Origin: DUPU01 sp050952465
GTDB lineage: Bacteria > Bacillota > Dehalobacteriia > Dehalobacteriales > Dehalobacteriaceae
Direction: 5' to 3'
NCBI GenBank assembly: GCA_050952465.1
Contig: JBMNKZ010000007.1
Coordinates: forward strand, 248,001 to 312,000
Length of the DNA stretch: 64,000 nt
The notes beneath the pieces are model-generated. The model saw only the letters and a program-made list of their open reading frames with translations, did not search any database and was not told where the DNA came from. This document shows positions 1 to 8,315 of this stretch, in pieces (the stretch's first letter is position 1; each line of letters opens with the position of its first letter). The position numbers and the translations under genes are program-made.

Positions 1-356
1 AAAAGACCGTTATTTGCCTGGTAGCAGGAAGGAAAGATGATGGCTGATTCCAGGCCGGTTAATCTTGCCAATCTTTCCTCCAAAGTTTTATAAAGGTCAA
101 TATATCCGGTAGCAATAGGTGTCCCGCAAAGAGAAACCCCGTATTTTTCTATTGCCTTCATGGAGGCTCCCTTAACCCGGTCGTCGTCGGCTAATCCTAA
201 GTAGTTATTAGAGGCTAGATTAATAAACTCCGCCCTGTCAATTAACATTTTATCCGATAAACCGGACTGCATCTCCCGATAATAAGGATTAAACCCTGTC
301 TGATCAGTAAGACTTGTGTCAAGTTGAAACCTTTGATAAAACTTATTTAGTGCCAT
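1..356 (-). CDS. alpha-oxoamine synthase family PLP enzyme (KBL/AONS/serine palmitoyltransferase-like), N-terminal part
   Basis: Reading right to left from the ATG at 354-356, after a GAAGGGGAAAGCA ribosome site, the protein begins MALNKFYQRFQLDTS and runs off the window edge after about 118 residues. The segments NLASNNYLGLADDDRV and PSCYQANNG are the classic N-terminal signature of the alpha-oxoamine synthase family (2-amino-3-ketobutyrate CoA ligase, 8-amino-7-oxononanoate synthase, serine palmitoyltransferase), which condenses an amino acid with an acyl thioester using PLP. The PLP lysine lies outside the window. The acyl carrier protein gene ends 68 bases upstream, so the acyl donor may be acyl-ACP rather than acyl-CoA; that is inference. 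The exact member of the family cannot be decided from this fragment. Confidence 0.85.
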   Translation of the reverse strand, partial: MALNKFYQRFQLDTSLTDQTGFNPYYREMQSGLSDKMLIDRAEFINLASNNYLGLADDDRVKGASMKAIEKYGVSLCGTPIATGYIDLYKTLEERLARLTGLESAIIFPSCYQANNGL

Positions 357-397
357 TGCTTTCCCCTTCAATCGCTATTAAAATATCAGTTTTCTAT

Positions 398-436
398 GTC
401 ATCCTTTAGTACCCTTCGCTGCACTCAGGATAATAG
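398..436. repeat. REP-like palindromic element, copy 1
   Basis: On the minus strand this reads TATTATCCTGAGTGCAGCGA followed by AGGGTACTAAAGGATGAC, a degenerate copy of the widespread ATCCTGAGCGAAGCGAAGGAT type element. It supplies the last codons and the TGA stop of the acyl carrier protein gene. A second, more palindromic copy lies at 41795-41852. Confidence 0.55.
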
Positions 437-673
437 AAATGTTTCCGGATACTTACTTCTTAAATAGTCTACTATATCTGAAACTTTTTCGATCCCGGTA
501 AAATCCCTTTCATCAAGGGAAATAGAAAATTCATCTTCCAAATCGGTCATAATCATAATGGTATTAAAGGAGTCCACACCGAGATCTTCTATTAACTTGC
601 TCCCCAAGGTAACCTGGTAACTTTTCTCTAAATTTCTGGCCACGATATTAATCACTTGTTTTTCTAAACTCAT
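425..673 (-). CDS. acyl carrier protein
   Basis: An 82-residue protein starting MSLEKQVINIVARNLE, after an AGGGGGACGGGTGG ribosome site. An upstream in-frame extension to 721 has no reason to be used. The phosphopantetheine site is in LIEDLGVDSFNTIMI: the usual D-S-L appears as D-S-F, with the serine intact. Helix II and III positions fit type II ACPs. The gene overlaps the stop of the upstream flavin reductase by 4 bases (ATGA-type coupling), so the two are translated together. It precedes an alpha-oxoamine synthase, so it is more likely a pathway-dedicated carrier than the housekeeping AcpP, which normally sits beside fabF/plsX. Its last three residues are encoded in a REP-like element. Confidence 0.88.
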   Translation of the reverse strand: MSLEKQVINIVARNLEKSYQVTLGSKLIEDLGVDSFNTIMIMTDLEDEFSISLDERDFTGIEKVSDIVDYLRSKYPETFLLS

Positions 674-1878
674 AATCCACCCGTCCCCCTGTAGCATCTT
701 GTAGGATATTTTGAATCGCACATCACAGCACAGATATTGCAGTTAGTGCACTTGGACACATATTCCTCATTTTCCTCCAGTTTTCGGACAAAATCGGGCT
801 CACAAATAAAAGGACGGCATAAACTCACAAAATCCATCTGTTCCTTCTCTACTAAATCCCTGATCTCAGTCCCTTTTCTGATACCGCCGACGAGAATAAT
901 CGGGATATTTGTGTTTTCTTTTGCTAATCTCCCGTATTCCAAATTGTAAACTGGAGTTAAAGGTTTAATTTTCATTTGTAAAAGAGGGAAGATAAAGACC
1001 TTCCAAAGCAATTTTAGGTACTTGTTCTCTATCTTATAGATAGGATTGTATTTGAGAATCACATCTACTGGGATTTTACCCCGAAAAATATTAAGGGCAT
1101 AATCCATGGTCCCGTAACTTATTTCTATCCCGTCCACCCTTTTTTGATCAAGAAATCGGATTAGGCTAACAAATTGCTTTCTAGTGAATTTCTTAATGTA
1201 ATCATCGCTGCCGCTCACCTTCACTAAAACTGCAAAATCCGCACCACACTTATTTCTGATACCGTCAATAATCAAATTAAGAAAACTGGTGCCAATCTTG
1301 AGAACCCGATCTACCCCGAACAAATCTTTCCTGTTATTAATGGAAGGTAAAATGAATTGGTGGATTAAATAACCGTGGGCACAATGGAGCTGTATCCCGT
1401 CAAATCCCGCCTGTTTTGCCCAAAGTGCAGCATCAGAAAAACGGTTGACTAATCCGAAGATCTCATCGGTTGTCAATACCTGAGGAGCTTCCCCAAAGTA
1501 AAAAGATTTTTTACCGGATACTCCCCGTACCTTTTTCCCGATATCTTTTTCTCTGGTCTGACGCCCGGTATGGGCCAACTGGAGAAAAATTTTGCAATCA
1601 TATTTATGTACCTCTTGAGTAAGTGCCTGAAAGAAGGGGATTTTTTCCTTACTGTTAAAACCCATTTGCCCGGGGTGCATGGCTCTGCCTTCCTCGGTGA
1701 TATAGGCAAAACCGGTGATGATTCCGGCAATTCCATTTCTGGCAAGTTCCACATATAATTCTTGATATTCCTTTCCGGGAAATCCGCTTTCATCACACAT
1801 GCCCTCAAAGGTTCCGGAGCGGATAATTCTGTTTTTTAATGTTAATCCGCCAATTTTGGCACTTTCAAATGTTTTCAT
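670..1878 (-). CDS. NADH:flavin oxidoreductase, old yellow enzyme family with C-terminal Fe-S motif
   Basis: A 402-residue TIM-barrel flavoprotein of the 2,4-dienoyl-CoA reductase/old yellow enzyme type. Visible landmarks are the N-terminal KIGGLTLKNRIIRSGT (FMN site), FLQLAHTGRQ, the catalytic-loop segment GIQLHCAHGYLIHQF, and near the end VGGIRKGTEI and FVSLCRPFICEPDFV. The C-terminus carries C-T-N-C-N-I-C...C (about residues 378-395), the 4Fe-4S ligand pattern seen in the larger enoate/dienoyl reductases. The family's additional C-terminal FAD/NAD domain is missing, so it depends on an outside electron donor or is a short variant. It sits between UbiA and the ACP on one strand and probably reduces a C=C bond in the same product. 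Substrate unknown. Confidence 0.85.
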   Translation of the reverse strand: MKTFESAKIGGLTLKNRIIRSGTFEGMCDESGFPGKEYQELYVELARNGIAGIITGFAYITEEGRAMHPGQMGFNSKEKIPFFQALTQEVHKYDCKIFLQLAHTGRQTREKDIGKKVRGVSGKKSFYFGEAPQVLTTDEIFGLVNRFSDAALWAKQAGFDGIQLHCAHGYLIHQFILPSINNRKDLFGVDRVLKIGTSFLNLIIDGIRNKCGADFAVLVKVSGSDDYIKKFTRKQFVSLIRFLDQKRVDGIEISYGTMDYALNIFRGKIPVDVILKYNPIYKIENKYLKLLWKVFIFPLLQMKIKPLTPVYNLEYGRLAKENTNIPIILVGGIRKGTEIRDLVEKEQMDFVSLCRPFICEPDFVRKLEENEEYVSKCTNCNICAVMCDSKYPTRCYRGTGGL

Positions 1879-1945
1879 AATACCCTCTTCTTATTATAAT
1901 ACCTTCCCCTTTACCTGTATCTTCCACTTCTGTATTAAACATGGG

Positions 1946-2908
1946 TTAGGCTTTGCTGTTAGCATGGAGATCAAAAAGAAAACCGACAAAGATATAAGCA
2001 GTAATAAACAGCATCATACCAAGCAAAGGATCAAATAAGGAAATTAATGCAGCTTCACCGCAAGCGCAGGTCCGAAAATTTGTCGCTAAGGAGTAATAAG
2101 TCCTTTCTCCGGTAGGATATTTGAAGTAGAGTACGCCTGTCCAGATGTTCAGGAAAAATGTTAAGAGCGCCAGAAATATGAATGAGGTATTAAGTTTAAA
2201 TGTAAGAAACCCGCTATAATAGGCAGCAACAAAAATGAAAGCCGGTATAAATGCCGCCCCCAGGGCAAATACCCGAGACTTTTCAATCCCGTACTTAACC
2301 ACAATCGTCTTCTTATGCGCTGCCCGATCCCCCTGATAATCTTTAAAGAAAGTATAAAAAGTCATTAATCCGTTCATTGTGGCCACAAGAATCAGGAGCA
2401 AGATACCTAAAGGAGTAAGATGAATCGGCATAACCGGGCCTAAAGCCAGAAACCCTACTAACGTACACATCATAATCATTAACCCGAATACTATATTTCC
2501 CAGCAGACTATAACCTTTGGCATATTCATAAAGGATATTAAGGAGAACACCCAATAGAGCCGGAATCATGGCGACCGGTTCAAGATATGCCCAAATGACT
2601 GCAAATGAAATCATTAGTAAAACTACTGATGTAAATATTGCTTTCCTTGGTTCCAGTTCCCCGGTAACCATAGGCCGTTCGGGAGCATTAATCTGATCTT
2701 CTTTCAGGCCCAAGTAATCGTTGAAAATTTGGTTGATCCCCCAACTAAGAAATAAAAGAACTAAGATAATGATCTTTTTATAAAGGAGGAACTCCGTCCC
2801 AGAAAAAACATACTCATAATAGGCAATGCCCAACCAGCCGGCCATCCCGGTCACAAAGGCATAATAAAGACGCATGGATTTTATGTAAGCTCTAATAAAT
2901 CTCAACAT
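1946..2908 (-). CDS. UbiA family prenyltransferase
   Basis: A 320-residue polytopic membrane protein. I chose the ATG at 2908 (MLRFIRAYIKSMRLYYAF) because it follows GGGAGAGG; a longer reading to 3001 adds a non-membrane segment. It has the two aspartate-rich UbiA motifs: NQIFNDYLGLKEDQINAPERP and the second, DYQGDRAAHKKT, which bind Mg-prenyl diphosphate. About eight to nine hydrophobic segments are present. UbiA enzymes transfer a prenyl chain to an aromatic or other acceptor in the membrane. It is not beside menaquinone genes; its neighbours are a flavin reductase, an ACP and an oxoamine synthase, which argues for a lipid or specialised metabolite. Acceptor and chain length cannot be read from the sequence. 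Confidence 0.85.
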   Translation of the reverse strand: MLRFIRAYIKSMRLYYAFVTGMAGWLGIAYYEYVFSGTEFLLYKKIIILVLLFLSWGINQIFNDYLGLKEDQINAPERPMVTGELEPRKAIFTSVVLLMISFAVIWAYLEPVAMIPALLGVLLNILYEYAKGYSLLGNIVFGLMIMMCTLVGFLALGPVMPIHLTPLGILLLILVATMNGLMTFYTFFKDYQGDRAAHKKTIVVKYGIEKSRVFALGAAFIPAFIFVAAYYSGFLTFKLNTSFIFLALLTFFLNIWTGVLYFKYPTGERTYYSLATNFRTCACGEAALISLFDPLLGMMLFITAYIFVGFLFDLHANSKA

Positions 2909-3010
2909 GGTAGAATTCCTCTCCCGATGATCATTACTGTATGCTTGACCGTTAACTTGGCAGTCTGTTTGACTATTTTCGTGACTTACTAGAATGTCCA
3001 TTTGTTACTT

Positions 3011-3559
3011 TCAAAGCTCCTCCAGCCGGTGCAATATGTATTCGTAGTCAAAAGAGGAGCAAATCCTTCTGTCTTCTGCATCCAGAATGCGATAATGTTG
3101 GGAAATAATATTCTGTTGCACTTTAAAGCTGCCTTTAGCTTTAACTTCCCGCCACCATACTTTACCCCCCATGGTTTTTTCCAAACGTCCTGCCTCGTAA
3201 CTATCAAAGGCGAGAGTCAGGATGATGTCCCAAGGATGTCCGCCGAAAGCCATTTCTAAAATCTCACTATCCTTAAAAAGAGTACAAAGAGCAACGGCAC
3301 CCGTCCATCCAAGTGATGCCCTGCCCTTCTCCACTTGGACCAAGGTCTTTTTGGAGATGCCCAATAACTCCGCCATTTTATCCTGAGTGAACCCATATTC
3401 ATATCTTATTAGCTTGGATTTTTGATCAATTATTTTGATAAATTCTTCTCTTGTAATAATATCACCGGCTTTCTTACTGGGCTTTCTGTATTCCCTTAGT
3501 GTAATTTTACACCGTTTGGGGTATTTTGTAAACAAAGACGATGTTAAAAAGTTAATCAC
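3011..3559 (-). CDS. XRE-type helix-turn-helix regulator
   Basis: A 182-residue protein read from a GTG at 3559. The start is uncertain because no clear Shine-Dalgarno site precedes it. Residues of about 50-85 form a Cro/C1-type helix-turn-helix (GFTQDKMAELLGISKKTLVQ, then a V-E-K-G-R-A recognition-helix end). The remaining C-terminal part (AFGGHPWDII, then a tryptophan-rich stretch) is not a known sensor to me. It lies 100 bases upstream of, and on the same strand as, the prenyltransferase and may regulate that cluster. No second operator-like palindrome was found close by. Confidence 0.75.
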   Translation of the reverse strand: MINFLTSSLFTKYPKRCKITLREYRKPSKKAGDIITREEFIKIIDQKSKLIRYEYGFTQDKMAELLGISKKTLVQVEKGRASLGWTGAVALCTLFKDSEILEMAFGGHPWDIILTLAFDSYEAGRLEKTMGGKVWWREVKAKGSFKVQQNIISQHYRILDAEDRRICSSFDYEYILHRLEEL

Positions 3560-3669
3560 CGAGGGAAGAACGGGTAAATTGACCGGATTAAAGTCTAAGG
3601 CGGGGAAAGTAGTTTCCGCCGCCTTAGTGGTAAAAAAGGATCAAACTATTGGCTTTGAATTTTAGGACT

Positions 3670-5802
3670 TTATCTTTCTGTTTTTAAGTAACGTACCAGA
3701 ACTACGCAGGCTTCGCCCTTTTTGATCTCATTCTGGGGATGGAAATTCGTTCCGTCTCCCGTCATAATCCCCAGGCCACCAACGATGGCTACATAACCCT
3801 GATAGCCCTTGGTTATTTTTGCCCCGTCTTTATAAGGAACTTGATAGATTTCAAGACCAGAAATTTTATCTTTGACCATGGTTCTAGTAATAAATTTTGC
3901 CATTTGCTCCCGAGTTATTTTAGCTGTCGGGTTAATCTCTTTTTCCAAAATCAGACCCATCCGCTTAGCTTCCCTGTAATAATTATCATACCAGTTACCT
4001 TCCCCTGAATCCGTCAGGTAATTGTATGTGGACTTCACTAAAGCCTTAATGACTTCTGCCTGAGTCATGGCTGCATTCGGTTGGAAAATGCCCTCCTCAT
4101 AATGAAGGAAACCCATTTGATTCAGGATATTAATATCGCTCTCTGCCCAATGACCTTTAATATCGGTGATTTCTCCAGCCTTTTTCTCCGGAATCGGCTC
4201 CCCGCCATAATCAAGCATCTTACCGCTGACAGCATCAAAGCGGTAACTATTTATGGGAGCTAATTTATATACTAAACGTAAGTTTTGATCCTGATCCTTG
4301 GTATAAACTAAAATCATCGGGTTTTCCCCTAAGAAATCGCCGGTAAATTGAGCCTGATTCAGAACATTATCCGTTTTCGGAAATTCCAGATCCAAGAAGC
4401 GGATTTGGAAACTGGTAATTTTTCCGGTAAAGCTATCTACATTGGCATAAACATAGTTCTGGCTAAAAGGAATCCCATCTACCAGCCGCTCATAGCGGAA
4501 ATAATAACTGGCCTGATTCTTTTCGGCTTCTAGGTTTAAAGGTATCACATCATAATTATCAGACTTAACCCGGAGGTTCCCTACTACTTCAGGATAGTTT
4601 TCCTTAAGATAATTTTCTACAATTTTTTCTGCTTCGCTTCTATTTTTGACTTTGAAAGGTCTTTTTTCAGATTGCTGATTAATCTCTTCCGGCTCACGAT
4701 AGTTAAATGACATCACCTTTCCGGTTTTAGCATCTATTTCTACACTGGCCCATCCATAACGGTCTTTTGCTTCTAAAGTCCAGTGAAAAGACCAGATCCG
4801 AAGCTCGGGGAAATTCCAATCCCGATTAAGGGAAGAGGAATTCAATTTATAATCCTTAGATATAGTTATGGTTTTCTCCGCGATTTCCATGGCCTTTTCC
4901 CGGGAAATTAAAGCATTTAACTCGTCTGCGATCTCTTGTTCAAAGGGCTCCAGGGAAGAATTCATAGACTTTTCTTGGGCAACTTCCTCCCCGCCTGCAT
5001 CCCGATCATAAATAGTATAATAATTACGATCCTGAACAATTTCCCCATTCAGGGCATCAATGGTTACCTGATAAGGATTGTTGATTTCATAAATAGTCTT
5101 AATGGGCTTCATAGCTTTCCCGTCAGATTGAGGCTTAAAATATTTCAATTCAAAACCATATTTTTCTGTAAAAATCTTTTCGGCGTCCTCTCTGGTAAGC
5201 TTAGCAACAAGAGGCTCCAAGGTAATCTCTTCCCAATTAAAATTAACGTTCCGTACCGCTCCGGTTTGAGCGTTAACCGTAACCTGGATGGTATTAGCCG
5301 GGTATTCAATTCCTTTGATCGTCCGAGTAAAATTATAGTGGTGAAAGACCGGACCGCTCCCATAATAATAAGAATCGTTATTTGGTTTGAGAATAAATGC
5401 TCCTACCTTAGAGGGTGCCACCTTCTTAATAAAATCTCGAGCAATTTTTTCTCCTGCTTCCCGGGAAACTTTGGGGATATTACTGAAAGTTCCAGTATAG
5501 TCCGCAGGATCATAAAGGTTAAATCCGACTATTTCTCCAGTGGCCGCATTTACCTGTACGTTAAGGTTCCCATCCCCTTTTTCGTGATACCAACGTAATG
5601 CCCAGATATCGGCATATTCGTTTTGTTCAAAAGAAGAATCAAACTTGTTAAAATTTTTGGTTTCAGGAAAAAATCCTTTGGCAATCTCAATCGCTTTTTC
5701 TACGGTAATCTCTGGATTTCTCTCTTCCTGGGCAAAAGCTGCCGTAAAGATCATGCTCATCAATAAACCCATGATCATTAATACAGTAAAAATTTTTTTC
5801 AT
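3670..5802 (-). CDS. secreted YcdB/YcdC-repeat protein with three SLH domains
   Basis: A 710-residue exported protein. MKKIFTVLMIMGLLMSMIFT begins a signal peptide with likely cleavage after A-F-A. The body contains four or more YcdB/YcdC (PepSY-like) repeats, recognised by recurring phrases of the type V-N-A-A-T-G-E-I-V-G-F-N at about residues 80-95, 170-185, 245-260, 365-380 and 465-480. From about residue 550 come three S-layer homology domains (IKGHWAESDINILNQMGF, the T-Q-A-E-V-I-K-A-L and T-R-E-Q-M-A-K-F motifs, and a last degenerate unit), which anchor the protein to pyruvylated cell-wall polymer. PepSY-type domains are linked to protease inhibition or metal binding, but the role here is unknown. 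Its leader forms a hairpin that covers the ribosome site. Confidence 0.85.
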   Translation of the reverse strand: MKKIFTVLMIMGLLMSMIFTAAFAQEERNPEITVEKAIEIAKGFFPETKNFNKFDSSFEQNEYADIWALRWYHEKGDGNLNVQVNAATGEIVGFNLYDPADYTGTFSNIPKVSREAGEKIARDFIKKVAPSKVGAFILKPNNDSYYYGSGPVFHHYNFTRTIKGIEYPANTIQVTVNAQTGAVRNVNFNWEEITLEPLVAKLTREDAEKIFTEKYGFELKYFKPQSDGKAMKPIKTIYEINNPYQVTIDALNGEIVQDRNYYTIYDRDAGGEEVAQEKSMNSSLEPFEQEIADELNALISREKAMEIAEKTITISKDYKLNSSSLNRDWNFPELRIWSFHWTLEAKDRYGWASVEIDAKTGKVMSFNYREPEEINQQSEKRPFKVKNRSEAEKIVENYLKENYPEVVGNLRVKSDNYDVIPLNLEAEKNQASYYFRYERLVDGIPFSQNYVYANVDSFTGKITSFQIRFLDLEFPKTDNVLNQAQFTGDFLGENPMILVYTKDQDQNLRLVYKLAPINSYRFDAVSGKMLDYGGEPIPEKKAGEITDIKGHWAESDINILNQMGFLHYEEGIFQPNAAMTQAEVIKALVKSTYNYLTDSGEGNWYDNYYREAKRMGLILEKEINPTAKITREQMAKFITRTMVKDKISGLEIYQVPYKDGAKITKGYQGYVAIVGGLGIMTGDGTNFHPQNEIKKGEACVVLVRYLKTER

Positions 5803-5811
5803 TTGGATAAT

Positions 5812-5872
5812 CCCTCCTGGTTTGGTATATCTACTTAGACTGAAAATTAAGCGGAATTGTTTCCAAACCAGG
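5812..5872 (-). promoter_or_regulatory. leader hairpin overlapping the ribosome site of the SLH gene
   Basis: CCTGGTTTGG at 5816-5825 and CCAAACCAGG at 5863-5872 are a perfect 10-base inverted repeat. In the minus-strand mRNA the 3' arm runs directly into the AGGAGGG ribosome site (5812-5818), so folding would occlude part of it. This is a candidate translational control element; the trigger is unknown. Confidence 0.5.
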
Positions 5873-5910
5873 AAAATTTCTATCTTTAATTAAAAAAATT
5901 GCACCATGCG

Positions 5911-5939
5911 TTGACATGTGTATATACACCTGTTAAGAT
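5911..5939 (+). promoter_or_regulatory. sigma-A promoter overlapped by a palindromic operator
   Basis: TTGACA at 5911-5916 and TAAGAT at 5934-5939 are separated by exactly 17 bases. The spacer holds the perfect 12-base palindrome GTGTATATACAC (5918-5929). The symmetry extends outward through ACA/TGT and TT/AA to a 26-base imperfect palindrome (5911-5936). A repressor bound here would cover the whole promoter of the transporter gene at 5989. Confidence 0.65.
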
Positions 5940-5988
5940 AGTAAAACAGACAAAGTTTTTATAAATTGGTTTGAAAGGAGGAAGACTC

Positions 5989-6486
5989 ATGAATACAAAA
6001 AACCTTACCATCATTGGCTTACTTACGGCACTTTCCATTGTCATACCCTTTGCCGTATTTTTTAAAGTAATTATACCTCCATTCTCAGCCACCATCAGTT
6101 CACATGTTCCCATGTTTGTGGCCATGTTTTTCGGGCCTAAAGCAGCAATCATGGTGGGACTCGGTTCCGGTTTAGGTTTTTTTCTTACCTTAGGTCCACT
6201 AGTTGGAGCCAGAGCATTAATGCACATTATTGTGGGGATGATCGGTGCTAGGATGTTAAAAAATGGGTATTCCTTTGGAATAGTTGCGCTAGTAACTGCA
6301 CCGATCCACGGTTTGCTTGAAGTCATGGTAATTATGCCCTTTGTCGACTTTAATGCCTATAACCTGTTTATTATTACCGGAGTTGGTACGATGCTGCACC
6401 ATGGCGTAGATGCCTTCATTGCGAAGGTTATCGTCAACATACTCGAAAAACCGAAACTGATTAATATGTCCCACTTAAAATCATAA
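5989..6486 (+). CDS. ECF transporter S-component-like integral membrane protein
   Basis: A 165-residue protein starting at the ATG after GAAAGGAGG (MNTKNLTIIGLLTALSIVIP). It has five or six hydrophobic segments and the small, loop-poor build of substrate-binding S subunits of energy-coupling-factor vitamin importers; SSHVPMFVAMFFGPKAAIM and GVGTMLHHGVDAF are typical loop signatures. Such proteins bind a vitamin or its precursor and share an EcfAAT module encoded elsewhere. It is monocistronic behind a promoter overlapped by a palindrome, consistent with vitamin-responsive repression, but no riboswitch is present. The ligand cannot be named. Confidence 0.65.
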   Translation: MNTKNLTIIGLLTALSIVIPFAVFFKVIIPPFSATISSHVPMFVAMFFGPKAAIMVGLGSGLGFFLTLGPLVGARALMHIIVGMIGARMLKNGYSFGIVALVTAPIHGLLEVMVIMPFVDFNAYNLFIITGVGTMLHHGVDAFIAKVIVNILEKPKLINMSHLKS

Positions 6487-6509
6487 ACATGTCATATAAT
6501 TATAATTTA

Positions 6510-7991
6510 CTATTCAGCTAAATTGTACTTTTTTATTTTATAATCAAGGTTCTGACGACTAAGGCCTAGTCGACGTGCTGCTTCATTTATATTATCATTT
6601 GATTCCTGTATCGCCCTTTTAATGATTTTAAGTTCAACTTCCTCAACGGTAGACTTAAGTGTCTTCTTTCCTAATTTTTTAGGAATTTGTGCAGAATAGG
6701 GTATCTCTTCCTCCGCCTTGAATTGATCTATTTGTTCATTAAATAAGGCTGATAAATATTTCCGTGGGATGAGTTCCTCGTTCTCGATCAAGTTCATGGC
6801 ATGCTCAATTACATGCCTCAATTCACGTACATTTCCCGGCCAATTATATTTCATAAAGAGTTCGGTCACCTCGGGTGAAACGTCTTTTACCTTACGATTA
6901 AACAAATTATTATAATAATTAATAAAATGTTTAGTTAGTAAAGGAATGTCTTCTTTACGTTCAGCAAGAGGGGGAACGCGAACACTAACCACACTTAAAC
7001 GATAGAAAAGATCCCTGCGTAGTATCCCTTTTTTTACAGCTTCAATGGGAGAAATGTTTAAGGCACTTAACACACGCACGTTTATCTGTCTTTCTTTGTT
7101 TTCTCCAATTCTTCTCAGCCTGCCTGTTTCCAAAACCCTCAATAATTTTGCTTGTTGAGCAGAACTCATAGAATTAATTTCATCTAAAAATAATGTCCCG
7201 TTAACAGCCTCCTCAAATAATCCCTGGCGTTCCACAGCTCCGGTAAAAGCCCCTCTGGCTGTTCCAAACAGAATACTTTCAAGCAGACTATCCGGCACAG
7301 CTGCACAGTTCAATGAGATAAAAAACCCCTTTCGACCACTCTCATGATGCACACTTTGGGCAAATAATTCTTTTCCTGTCCCTGTATCTCCATATATCAG
7401 TATGGGCGAATTGGTCTGGGCAGCTTTACGAGCTATTTGGATTGATTCCATTAACACACTGCTTTTCCCAATAATTTGTTCAAATGTATAATTATCACTA
7501 GAATCTTTTATAATTGGACTTTCAGTATTATTAATGATATTCATGATCTTTTTATAATGGTAAAGATTTTTTGTAATAGTCAGGACACCAGCTAACTCAT
7601 GGTTAGAGGTCAAAGGATAGGAACTACTTACCGATATGATCCGGTTTCCCGAAATAGTGGTATATTCTTGATATAGATCCAACACCGGTTCTTGCTTTTT
7701 AAGTGCCAGTAAAGTAGCACTGGTGGGTTCAATGATATTAAAACATTCTGTAATATGTCGTCCAAGAATATCTTTTCTATTTAGTTTGTCCAATTTCTCA
7801 CTAGCCTGGTTGTAAAATACAATATTTCCCTCTTTGTCTACAATTAATATACATTCATCCAATAAATCCAGGATTACTTGAAGCGTTTTTGTAAGGATCA
7901 GTTCATCAATCTCAAAGCTTTGATTTTTCACCTTTAAAACACCCCCATGATATTTCCGTGATTTAATCGTGCTGCATTTTTCGGATTGCAT
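6510..7991 (-). CDS. sigma-54-dependent transcriptional activator (PAS-AAA+-Fis)
   Basis: A 493-residue enhancer-binding protein. Residues of about 35-150 form a PAS sensor (ECILIVDKEGNIVFYNQASE). The AAA+ core has Walker A GDTGTGKE, the sigma-54-contacting GAFTGA loop (ARGAFTGAVERQG), Walker B GTLFLDEINS and the arginine-finger region. The C-terminus is a Fis helix-turn-helix (NINEAARRLGLSRQNLDYKI). No phosphoreceiver domain is present, so a ligand or redox cue acts through PAS. The ATG at 7991 has an AGGA eight to nine bases upstream; a GTG at 7931 after GGGGGTG is an alternative start. It lies just downstream of the duplicated creatininase/permease genes, one copy of which has a -24/-12 promoter, so it is the obvious candidate regulator. 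Confidence 0.92.
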   Translation of the reverse strand: MQSEKCSTIKSRKYHGGVLKVKNQSFEIDELILTKTLQVILDLLDECILIVDKEGNIVFYNQASEKLDKLNRKDILGRHITECFNIIEPTSATLLALKKQEPVLDLYQEYTTISGNRIISVSSSYPLTSNHELAGVLTITKNLYHYKKIMNIINNTESPIIKDSSDNYTFEQIIGKSSVLMESIQIARKAAQTNSPILIYGDTGTGKELFAQSVHHESGRKGFFISLNCAAVPDSLLESILFGTARGAFTGAVERQGLFEEAVNGTLFLDEINSMSSAQQAKLLRVLETGRLRRIGENKERQINVRVLSALNISPIEAVKKGILRRDLFYRLSVVSVRVPPLAERKEDIPLLTKHFINYYNNLFNRKVKDVSPEVTELFMKYNWPGNVRELRHVIEHAMNLIENEELIPRKYLSALFNEQIDQFKAEEEIPYSAQIPKKLGKKTLKSTVEEVELKIIKRAIQESNDNINEAARRLGLSRQNLDYKIKKYNLAE

Positions 7992-8086
7992 TTTCTAGTT
8001 TCCTGATAAACAGAGTTCTTAGTATTAAATGAGGTTTTTTACTCCACTTAAACGGTAGAAATCGTTATCCAGGAGCTTTTAGTTCT

Positions 8087-8121
8087 AGTACTTATCTCCC
8101 TAAAAGAGGAAGATAAGTACT
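8087..8121. repeat. inverted repeat upstream of the sigma-54 activator
   Basis: AGTACTTATC (8087-8096) and GATAAGTACT (8112-8121) are perfect inverted arms about 100 bases before the activator's start. No T-run follows on the minus strand, so it looks more like an operator or RNA hairpin than a terminator. The rest of the 7992-8315 gap holds only the permease terminator. Confidence 0.4.
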
Positions 8122-8220
8122 GTTATCCATCGGATATACGAGAAAAAGACACAAACTGATTTTATTCCCAGAATTAGGTCTATATAACAATATTACCATA
8201 GATATAACATTTTTTCTATT

Positions 8221-8273
8221 AAAAAAAGTAGGCATAAGAAATAGGTTACTTATAGCCTGATTCTTACGCCTAC
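8221..8273 (-). terminator. intrinsic terminator of creatinine module copy 1
   Basis: On the minus strand GTAGGCGTAAGAA pairs with TTCTTATGCCTAC (one G-U), the stem continues inward through AGGCTA/TAACCT, and it is followed directly by seven T residues. It sits 43 bases after the permease stop. Confidence 0.8.
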
Positions 8274-8315
8274 ACAAACAGTATTTTTAGTTAGCAATTA
8301 ATGCAATTTTATTGA

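Noticed and set aside
1473..1808. 111-codon ORF opposite-frame within the flavin reductase gene
   Set aside because: It is entirely inside a conserved coding sequence on the same strand in another frame; shadow of the real gene.
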